This document shows, piece by piece, positions 39,401-51,400 of a stretch of DNA of 64,000 bases. The DNA is taken from the NCBI GenBank assembly GCA_918807975.1, contig OU964921.1:36544498-36608497 (forward strand). The letters run 5' to 3'. Origin of the DNA: Aplidium turbinatum (lineage: Eukaryota > Chordata > Ascidiacea > Aplousobranchia > Polyclinidae). The notes beneath the pieces are model-generated. The model saw only the letters and a list, made by a program, of their open reading frames with translations. It was not told the DNA's origin and did not search any database. Within the stretch, counting starts at the first letter, position 1. Every line of letters begins with the position of its first letter. Both the position numbers and the translations under genes were made by a program.

Positions 39401-42400
39401 TTGGTATAATAAGTAGAGTACGCTGGTAGTGAATTGCTTCGGTTGGAGAGTTTTTCTACACATGCATGCATTGCATAAGGTCAAAGAAGACCGTTTAGCG
39501 CTGGCCTACAGCAAGTCATAAAAAGATGTTGGCCTTTGCTGTTCAACATCAAATACACAATGCGTTATAACCGCTGTTCTTATGCTATGCAGCATTAACT
39601 GCAGCTACGGACACATTTTTTCACGAGTAGCCCAAGAGAGCCAAAGCAGACTTTTCCACCACAGCTTCTGATTGTAGCAAAATGGGAAGTAGTCGACTCG
39701 CATGGTAACAACGTCCAATTTAAATTATTTTTATGTTCTATTAATTGGAATGGTTTATCCTGAACAACTTAACAAGATGACTGTGAGAAGTAGAAACGTA
39801 TCCGTTGACTTCTCAGAAAACAACATTTACTTGACATCATGCAATTGATTCATCCTGTCAGGGCAGCTAACATTGATTGTAAATTCGCAATGTTAGTTCC
39901 GAATCACAATTTTGCTATGCACATTGCAGATTACACCTTACACCAAATTACTTTTGTGCAAGCATATTCAGCTAAGATTGTGAGTAGGCCATACAGAGCA
40001 ATCAAAAGAATTCGTAAGAACATAGCAAATAGCAATTGATTTCGTTTATGTTTGAGCATTGCATGCTTGTACGCTAATTATATTCTCCCAACTTACTTTT
40101 TCCGCCTGCAGTTTAAAAAATAAACAAATTAGATCAGTTATCTCGAAGGTTTTACAGTAAACTGTGGTAATTGAGGGTATACATTGTGAGATCTGCTCTG
40201 GATTAAGTTTCTTCTTTCAATAGGTGAATGGACAAGCAGGAAAAAGAGAGACTGCATACAGTAGTAAATGCTCAATATTTGATACAAAAAACTAGTAGGG
40301 ATACATTTATCTTTGGAAAGTCGGAACGGGAAAAAATAAGATTAAACCGACTAAAAACCTCAGAGTCATTTCATTTATGGGCATCGTGACAAAACAAAAC
40401 GTGACGTAAATAACCTACTGATGCGGAGTTCCCCTTCACACATTAGGATACAGATAACAAGATCACTTTTTTATAGACACTTCAATTAAAGCTTGTTTTA
40501 CTAACTTATATGAATGCGTAAATGCTTACTTTAATAGAAGATAATAATTAATAGAAATAACAGCTTTCCTGTAAACGTTTAGCTTGTGGCCAGAAAACTA
40601 TAAAGAAAAACTTCTGGCAATTTTTTGTTAGGAAAAAGGTTCGAATCTATTTTCTTGCTCATCTCAGCCAAGGATTGCACATTTATGAATGTTTACTCGC
40701 TATTAAAAATAAACTATGTATCAGTACAGTAGGCTACATTGACAAGTGACAAAACTTCGTGTGCTTACCGAAACATCTTGGTTCGGTGGAGTAAAGTTAA
40801 CATGCTTCACATATGCCAAAAGCTGCCAAGGTTCCAGACTTTCAATGTGCGGACATGAGCCACTCTAAATATTTGCATAGTTTTATGACATTACAATACA
40901 ACAAAGAATTTCAAAAACCCATCCAAGCTCTTGTAAATGTACATTAAAAAGAGCTTTGTCATTGTTTTTGCACAAAGCCACGGCCACAGAGCCGTTCAGT
41001 AGATCTACAATGAATCCCAAAACGGCTGTGCATTACGCAAGTAAATAAAGTTGCGTTTGATCTAACGAAAAACAGTTTTTCTCAAATTAGCCCAACAGTT
41101 TAACGCGGCAGATGCAAAGCCAAACAGCGCAACCAATAAAAGATTACTACTATTGAAAAATTTCCAAGTAAACATCTGTTACTGAAATGTCTTGGTAGTC
41201 GGCTAACGCACCACTCGATTGTGTTTTCAACTTGTCATTTCCATGAGCATTGCTCAAAACATTCGATTTGTAATATTGCCGCAGGCCTTCTACTTTTACA
41301 ATTACAAGGTGTTGTTGTGATGTTGTTTTGCCAATGACAGTACAAAAGCAAAATTAATTTAAAATAAAACGGCCGTAACAAAGAAAGTGAAATGCCTTCG
41401 TAGATCAATATTAAACATCATCATCATCATTCATTTTGCTTTAAAGAAGTCTGGTCTTTATCCCAAAACATCAGGATCGACCAGTTGTCTGCAGCGACTC
41501 CTCCATCTCTCTCTGTAGTTGGCATCTTCAACTTTCAACTTTTTTTTCGTCATGTCATCTTTTACGGTGTCATCCCACGTTCCCTTTGGTCTTCCTTTTC
41601 TCATTTTTCCTATCACAACCTTATTCCAAACTCGCTTTGTCAAATTGTTCTCTTTCATTCGTTCAAGATGTCCATCCTATCTGAGACGGTGACCACGAAA
41701 GTACTCTTCAATATTCTCAACATCAGTCCACTCTCTCAAGACATCATTTTTAATTTAGTCGAAAAGTTAAAAATGATGTCTTGAAAGAGTGGACTGATGA
41801 CAATGTTAAGAATATTGAAGCTGTAGTGGGCCTAATCAAAGGTTTAATTTCAGCAGGAACAAGTCGAAGGTGGATCCACAATATTAAGTTTGCAATCAGA
41901 AGTTTAGGTTTCGGTTGTCATTCGACAGGCGAGTATAACAGATATTGCTTTTATTCCGAAACATGAAACATTATTAAAATGGATCGGAACGACAACTAAC
42001 TTGTGGTCTTCTTAATATTAAAAAATTAAGCACTTTGTAGGTAGGCCAGATGTATAATAGGGTTGCCATACACAGAGCCGTTAAGAGAATAATTTGGGCC
42101 TGGTACCAATAAAACCCTAGGGCCCCAGTTCAAGACACTTCTAAGAAAAACGCACTATACCCAAAGAATACGCGGTGATTCCTTTAAGTATCCGGGCCCC
42201 TTGGAAAAGTTACGGGCACCTAAAATTATCTCTGGCCCTGGTCTAAAAGTTTTTTCTGGAACCCCTGTCAACGCCACTGATCATACGTCCCCTTTTTGGA
42301 GGAGTTGTTCTCCTTTTAGTAATTTTTTTTTCTCAGAGCACGTTCAAAAGTGCCAAATGTCCTCCTTTTTGCATTTTAATCAATTAAAATAAAATCACAA

Positions 42401-45400
42401 ATTGAAGGCACATAAAGAATGGACCAAACAGAACGTGTTAAAATTCCCCACACCATTAAATTCTTAAGCAAACTCTTAATAATTGCACAGTTTTACATCA
42501 CAATAATTACTCATATAACGATAACGAAGAACGTAGTTTTTGTGATGAAGCCACAACGATCAAAAGATAAAGATTGTTATTCTACTTGAAATTAGTTTCA
42601 TGATTTTACATTCTGAAAAAAGTCAAGGAAATGGCAAATATTTATGGGCTAAACCAGCTAATCTTTTTTGTGCTTTTGTTGTTCTTAAAATTTCATCCTC
42701 ACTAAATGTACCAATCAACTTAATGTGTCAAATTGGTCAACAATGTTTGCTGTTCTCGTTTTTCTTGTGCATCATTTACAAAGTACAGATGACGCAAAAC
42801 AACAAGTAAGAAGTTAGGACTAGGTATTTATGAGCTTCATTAAAACGCGGCCTCGTATTTGTTGATAAACATATGGTAACCTTAATACAAAACATTAGGT
42901 CACAAAGTTCCTCACCTGTAAGATTCCCAAGCCTGGTACGCACTTGATGATGTCATCTAAAGCCTGTGCAACCACATACACAGCCATGTAGACATTGTAA
43001 CTTTTTTCCAACTCTTTTCCATTCCAGTTTAAAAACGCGGTTTCGTCATCTTTTAACTTTTCTGATCCGTCGCATAGTTTAGCTATAACAACACGAATGG
43101 TTTGCGTTGTAAAACATTTCAATAAGTAAATAGAAAAATGATGATGAGGGCTTAAGTTAAGCCGAAAACGTTTGACTGTTAAACTATTTGTAAATATCTA
43201 AAATATACTGTTGCAATGCTCAACCCTGTGGTATTTTTGTGTCTTGCCTGTCTTTGGTACAAAAAAGCAAACTCTCTCCCGAAACTATATACTGTAAATA
43301 GAAAAAAATAAGGACCATTGTAGGCCTACTTTTAACTTATTCAGTGTATCCGTACAACGTTAATCTGAACGTTAACATCTGTTGTGTCTACTTGTGTTTG
43401 TGCTTGCAGCTTGTGTATGTTTTATAAACTGCATATGGATTTGTTGAATTGTTCTCGTTGCTTCATGTGGAACGCAAGGTCTGAAATAAACGATTACTAA
43501 ATAATAGCAGTCCACAGCAGCAAAAGCGAATATGGTGATCAGTGGTCTGGTCTGATTCATCGCTCAGGGGCTTTAAATCTTTGATTACTGTACTGTGAAA
43601 ACAATGAAATGGATAATGAAAGAAACACAATCCTTACTTGCATTAATAGTATGATTGTTTTCATGGCCATGACAGGTGGGACAGAAACATATAAAAGTTT
43701 GTTCCCAGAATTCCCTAACAAATGGATTTTCCAGTTGCGACTGGGGTGAAACGCCTTGAAGGTAGGAACGAAATCCATTCATAGCTCCGCCTCTTGTTGC
43801 TATACCCAGGGTACCTTGCATGAGTTTTTCTAAATTCAATATAAAAACAAAAATATAAAGCTTGTGGTTACGCTAAATGGTGTTGTATGGTTGTTGTGCT
43901 GTGTGGTTGTGGCGCTGTAGTTAGTACAGTCAAGCTGAAAGGCTAAAGCAATAGCAAACATGTGATGACACCCTCTCTATGAACAAACTGCTGCACGGAC
44001 TCGTTTGAAATCAAGAAAAAGCTTCCTGCCACACGTTCAGCCACTAACTTCAACAAAAAGAAACAAGGCTTAAGCAATGGAAACAACAATTCGAAAACGA
44101 CTCATGATACACGGAATTGAAGTTCCCACGATCAGAGTTCCTCCCCACAGGAGCTAACGCCCCCTGAACAAAGTAAAAAACCTTGAATCGATTCCGAACC
44201 GGTGTTGGCCGTAATAAATCTGCAATGGCAAAGTAGAGCTACTACACGGCCCATCTGTGGCACCAAGCCCATAACAACGGAACATTTTGTTGTGTGCCCT
44301 CAGCTTACCACGGTGTGCAGCAAGTGAGGCCTTTCAATCTACAATGCCGCTGCAAAAAAGTGTGTCGATCTGTGGTAAGACCAAGGCTACATCATAGCGA
44401 AACACTCAAAGACAAGCTTAAAAGTAGATACAAAGATTGGCTTCCTTTCGGTTCACTTCAACCACAAGGCATAAGCATGGATACAACCAAAAAGGCATAT
44501 CAAATAAGTGAACTATTTTCAAAGAACAAATTCATTTTAATATTTTATGTGTCTTCGTAATTTAAAAAAAAAAAAGTGTTTCGACATGTTGGTGACTTAG
44601 CTCAACTGCAATTAGCCTAATTAATGACACTTTGGAATGTTTTTGAATATTATCTTTTTCTGTCAAAGCTAACGCACGTTTTCTCCATTAACTTCAATAT
44701 AGACTACCGTACTTGCATTAATTTTGTCAAATTTCAGAAAAATGGTTTTCGTTGTAGGCTATGTATCATTACCAAAGTGGCCTTCAATAAAACTAGAACC
44801 AAAAGCAATGCTTTCTGCTGAATTAATGACGAGATACGTGTTGCAATCGGTTGCGAGAGCAAATGCAAGATTGAAAGGTGGTCGATCACCATAGCCGTAA
44901 GAGAGTACAACATTTTGGGGGGGCAAACAAAATTATCAAAATTTTGTTTTTGCAAATATCCTTTCAAAAACGCAACATTACTCACAAAGTATAGTCTAAC
45001 ACAGGGGTCGGGAACCATTTTTAGGTAAAAGAGCCATGAAAGCTACATTTTTAGAAATGTATTTCCGCAAGAACCATATAGGCCTAATGCTTTAACACTT
45101 CATACAACTAACATGTAGTGACAGGTGATGAGTTGTAAATGTGGGGCCATGTGTTTACTAAAGATGAGAAAAATAGCGGGAGGTCTGATCTCTCCCAGAA
45201 AAATTTAGAAAAATGCATTTAATTTGGTGCATCACGAGCGTATTTTCAACTTTGAATTGCAATGAAATGAAGATAAAACTTTATGTGAGCCATATGCCAT
45301 GAAGCGCCATCTAATACTGAATCACAAGTAGTAGGCCTATTAGTAGTTTTGTATGGCAGTTTCATAAGAAGGGTTGTTGAGAGAATAATTTGGTTCCGGT

Positions 45401-48400
45401 GCCAACGATAAACCCGGGCTCCTCTAACAAGTGTCGGTGGGATGACGCAGCGGTAAGGCGCTCGCTTTCCAATCACGCAATCCTGTTTCGACTCCGGCTT
45501 ATGCTGTTTGTTGACAAACACCGCTCACCTCTACCCAGGGAGTAATAAATTGGGTGGGCGTAATTGCTGAAGAAAAGGCGGCCGAGAGAAAGGAACTGGC
45601 CGATGGCTTAATGAGAACCTTATCTTCTCATCCCCCGATGCTTGGATTTAAGTATGGGTATCTTTTTACCTCTAACAAGACACTTTTAAGAAAACAATAT
45701 GACTCCAAAGAATATGCGGTTTTATTTTCGTTCTCGTCTCTCCTAGAAAGATTTCGGGACTGAAATTATCTCAGCGGTCCAACAGCAAGCCTACCCTTTG
45801 GACCCTCCTGTCCACACTCCTGTTTATACATTCAGTTCATGATGCTGAAGCCAGTTAAAATGGCGTATTTAATCATTAAGAAAACTCACCATCCTCTTTG
45901 CTGATGGTGTCTGATGTTGCCCAAGCTTCAGATGCAATCCACACTTTATCGCTGACGTTTAATTTGCTCAATTGTTTAACAAGAGGCTGAAGATGCGTTG
46001 CGCTAATAAACATGACGAATACTGTTGCGTTGAAGTCCCGTACATTCTTTGCCATTCGTAGCAGGTCTTTTTCAGGCATAGTCTTAAAATAAATTTAGAA
46101 ATCAATCAGCATCATTTTGGGTAATAAGACAGCTTTAAAGCAACTTTATAAAGGAGGTTCAATATTTTTGCATTTACTCAACTAGATGTCAATGTGGTGC
46201 TTGTATGTTTCATATTAGCCTGTTTTTTGTACTGTAAATTCCCCCGTTTCATAGTTTTTCCTCCTTCTTCATAGGCTATGTTTGGTGTTAGTTCTCATTA
46301 TTTCATATTAATTTTCTGATTAATTTTAGCTTATTTCTGCTTCTTGTAATTTTACCAGTTTCTTGTTAAAGACACATATTCATGTAAAAATAGAAAATGT
46401 GATCAACCTTCCAATAAATGCCTATTTTTCAAACTTTCAGAGCAAAGTAGGCTACAACATGTTAACTGTTGTGTTCCTCTTCCCTCCCCGGCTCCCCTCC
46501 GTCCGCTAGTCAGCTTGAGAAAATAGCTCTCAAAAAATAGGGTTGAGCCTTCACTACTTGTTCGTCCGTTTCGTCGTACCAGTTGCGTCCCTGCTTCGTG
46601 CAAGCTACGCTTCTGCGTGTTGCGTGTCAGGTAGATTACAAAACGATATATCGGATAGGGTCCCGCACTATAGTGTTATTGATAGCAAGCAGGCGGTCGT
46701 GTAAAGTTAACGACAAAGATCATGTGGGCTTTGTGGAAATTTTAATATTACAAAATTAAAATGTTAAAAGCGCACAACGTATTAGATTGCAAAATAATCT
46801 CGTAAGCATAATGGCAAAACAATTTGCTTGCAGCCTACAGCAAAAGTGGATGCTTAAAACTTATCAAACATTTATATTCTATTTACGACCTTGATGAAAG
46901 TGATCAATGATTAACTCCAAACACTTTATCTCATTATTTTTCCCGAATTGAAGATATCGGGTTGAGCTTCTGTGTAATCAGATACGACGCCTTTCATCAA
47001 ATCTACAGTAACCATTGAAATTACACTCAAGCATTTAATTGAAAGTGATTGCATGAAATGTAATAGATAGTTGTAGCAACTTTATCGCTGACGTTAACAA
47101 CAAAACAACGCTGGAAAACTGAGTAAAATTTTAAATTGGGACAAAGTCAGTTAACAGTAACTGCAAATTTGGCACTGCATTTACAAAGTCATGAAGTCAT
47201 ATGTTGATCGATTTGAAGTTGGCATTAGAAAGACTGCTTACGTATGAAACCAAACGTGATTGCAAATTCGCAAGTCGGAAACAATTTTTGGCCAACTTTT
47301 AATTGGCCTATGTTTGACCAGCAAATCTGATTTCACGAGCAATTTTTGAAAAAATTTTTCTCAAAGCTGGCATTTTGTGACTTTGCTACGTTTCAAAAGG
47401 CAATTTTCAATTTAAAAGGCAGATACTGGTTCAAATTTTATAACGTATTGTTACTCATTTTATTATCAAGTGCAAAATGACAAAACCTGTCGCAATCAAG
47501 ATACAAAGATAAAAAATATAGTCATGAAACAAAAATCTTACTGCAGAGACGTAGCCCGTATATTCGATGCATATTCCTTTCTCCTTTGCCTTTTCCTTGA
47601 GTTTAGTTATTCCAGGCCTGCCATAATCGTCGTCCCCAGCTATCGCCCCCACCCATGTCCAATTATGCGAGACCAGCAGGTCCACGATAGCCATCGCCTG
47701 CTCATCATCATTTGGAATCGTCCGAAAGAAGGAACTAGTTCAAAAATATTTGCAATTTATACGGTATAGTAATTACTTTATGATTAGAAATGATCCTAAC
47801 AAAGTAATGTGGAAAGCTATCCTGGTGATCTGTTTGAAAATGGTGGATCTGATTTTGATTTATATTTATGTTCAGGGGCTAATGTATATTTTTGTAATAG
47901 AAATATTAAAGAATTAAAACATTTAGGACATGCATCATCAGGCCTACGTTTGTTTCAAAAACTAAAAATTAGATTACAAAATGCAAGTTTGTTAAACACA
48001 TGTGAGGAACAATGAATCCACTTAGCCTTCTCTAAGTTACATGACAGTAGGCAGGTAGGCTACACTTGACTAACCTACGGTACGGTACCGTATGAAATTC
48101 TATCCAAAATTACTCAAAGAATCAACAAAATGACAACAGAAAATCCGACAGCATCTCACGAGGCAAGTTCACAAATATCTTTTTTTTTTAAAGCAAAATA
48201 AAGAAAATTATAACAAGCATAAATCAAGGTAGCCGTCTGAAAAAAACTAAAACCAAAGACAAAAATCTCGTTTTGCAACATACGTCTCATTATGAGAGCA
48301 AAATTTTTTAACTTTTTCACTCATAAACAATGCAAATCGGTTTTGTCTGATTTGGACCCTTCTCGTTCACCACGAATCAACTTAATATATGAATGTTGGG

Positions 48401-51400
48401 GAATATAACCTATCGTCTCTATTAGGCAAGCTAAGAATAAGATACAAAAGATGAAACGATTTGTTAATTTGTCAATGTCTTGTCATGTTAATTGGCAATG
48501 GAGCTGTCGTGTCTGGTATAGCCTATTTGTTTGAAAACTTGATTGACTTGGAGACAACAACAATTAAACCTTACAAACTCATTCGAAAATAATACATATC
48601 AATTGCAACAAAGTCTTGTAACATGCCGTGGTAATGAAAACGGACTACAAGAAGACTGCTATGTCCAGTTTAATAAGCAACATCAGTAATCAATTCAATG
48701 TTTCCAATCCTCCAAAAGGTTTTAAATTGTTAAATCGCGCAATAGGTCGAATTCGACATACAATGCATTGTAGGCTGCACAGACAAAGGCCAAAAATGTA
48801 TTTGACACCAGGAGACAAGAGACAACTAGTTTGTAATAGAAAGCACATATAACTTAGGCTACTAAGCCCATCAGCCATATTTTTAACACAAAGGTTGTAC
48901 TTTCAATGTACAATTAATGCAAACAAAGAGCCCGATTCAACAACTAGCTTGCCAATTTACGTTTTCTTCCTGCTTATTGGTATCTCCACACCAGACTCTG
49001 ATTTGAAAAAAAGTAATACCTATATTTGGCTACTTCTTGGAAAGACATGTAACCTTTTACATCTAATTTAAAATATTTGCTGTCGATTTGTTTTGCTAGA
49101 ACTGTCGACTTGTACATAATCCGAAATCGTTTAACTACGCTGCAATTTGATACGTTACATAGACGGTAGTAATGTTTCTATTGATACTCTGCTGCAACAA
49201 TAGAATATTGAATTTAGATATGGGGTTTACCAAATTCAATCTATAGCAACCTGAGCGGTTTAAAGACCTATATGCCGCTTTTATCAAGTGTCTACTGTAA
49301 ATTGCTATCTTCTAAGCCAGACGTTTAAGATTACATTTGGTTGTAAAGCGGCATAATTTTTTAATAAACCAGTCAAATGTAGAATAAATGTTGCTGTAGA
49401 TTGTGTTACGACGGAAAAAAGAATAAACTATACTTAACAAAACTGTTAAAAAACAAATTGATTGCATCACTGTAAGCACCTTTAAAGCCAAAGCAAAACG
49501 TCCAAAAGCAAGTGATTTAGCATATTGGAGACTTAGAAATAAGCATCAGTAAAATGTTTGCAAGAAAGACGTTCGCCCGTTGAAGGAAAAACACATGTGC
49601 CTGAATTGACGGAAACGGAAACGGAAACATACTCCTTTTAGAGTGCTTGCGAGATCGTCAGAAAGTGGCTTGTTGGTAGCTGCAGCTATAATATGGTTGT
49701 AGCCAGGCAGTCTAGGTATTTTTGATATAGCAATAATGTGCCCTAATGTAAAGCGTCATTACGATGTCGGTTTTCAAACAAAATCACCACGCAGCTCTGG
49801 CTACATCCTATATAGATAGTTGTATTGTTAGTCATTTCCAAATAGAGTCGCATATGAATAATTATTTCTTTCATGTGGAGTAGATGTACTATATTTATGA
49901 AATGCAAATTTATTAACCTATTGCTCATTGCTTTAGTTTTACTGTAGATGAAATTCATGCATAAACCCTGAATGCAGGAAAATCTACATTTTTGTTTTAA
50001 AACGCTTAAAACATCTAACAGTGGAAAACGGCAATGTTAGTTTGTGTTTCATGCTTGTAACATTTTCGTCACCACAACTTGAAGACTTGCAAAACAACGA
50101 CGTACTTGTAAATTTCCTTGTTGCTCAGCAAACGACTGGTGGAAGCATAACTGATTTGAGGTATATCAAAAAGGCTCAAAATGTTAGAAGTCACTGTGGA
50201 TTTATCGGATGCTGTGGGCCCAATTACTGCTGATATACCTGAAAGTATTTTTAACAGACGGTTAATTGGAAGAATTCATGATATCGATTTTGTGTCGTTA
50301 AAATATTATTACTTGCGTTTCTTGAATTTTCCAAGTCGTTAACCATATAATGGCTTTGTGCAACAGCTATAGAGTGAGTGTTGCATGTATCGAATATTTT
50401 GAAACCGAGAGTGTAATTCTGAAGGATATCCGATCTGGAAATTAAAAAATACATTGGAAATAAAGTTTTTTTGAAACCTGCACTGTATTTACTGACCATG
50501 GCCAGGCCTGTTGAGAGGATAATTTGGGAGCGGTATCAATAAAATTTTTAGGTACCAAATCAAGATACTCCAGGCCCCTAAATTTATACCGGGCCCAGGT
50601 CCAAAAGTACCCCCTGGACTCCTCTGTCAACGCTACTGACCATGGTTTTAGTTTGCTGTGGTGTTAAGTCCAGCTTATAATACCGTTACACAATTTGAAG
50701 ATGCTATTGAAATTGGTATGACAATGAATCGGCCATGCAGTACTAATGAAGAGCGACAGATAAGTTAAAGAAACCATGAAGAGGACTACGAGAGGCTTGT
50801 AAAAAAACTAGATAAAGACCGAAAAGAACATGGCAGAATTATGCTGTAACAAGGTTATTACCACGGGGTGAGAACCGCAAAAAATATAAAATTGTAAAAA
50901 TGGCCATCTGTTAGCGGTGGGATGATCGGTTGATACGGATGAATATCTCCAGTAGTCACATTGTAGTGCAAAACACAAAAACTACTTTATAGTTCAGTTT
51001 ACTTTATAATGAATATTTTTTCACAGCAAACTGGTAGGACACATTGCCAGCAATAGAATGTTAACGATTTTTCATTTCCAACCTTGCATTGATTTCATCC
51101 ACCGCAAACACCATCGCTTGCATCCAACGAAAACCAAGAAAATTATATCGCTCGCAAAGCTTCCCTGTTGGTTTGGAAAGAAGGCTGTGTGAAAGCAAAT
51201 GTTAATTCAATTATGTTGTGGCAAAGTCGCAAAACAAGAGAAATGACATGGGTTTATCCAAAGTGTATCAAAAGTTTGTTTTTCGTATGTAAATTAGTTT
51301 TGTGATATTTACCAAACTCTTTCTTTTGTAAATATATGAGTGAAATTATTTGTGTCTTGATAAAAAGAAAAATCAATCATCTTGTAAATTGACCTCACTC

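Noticed and set aside
50021-50233. 70-codon plus-strand frame
   Set aside because: It is antisense to receptor exon 4 (50106-50238), which encodes the conserved [16 protein letters not shown] segment on the minus strand.
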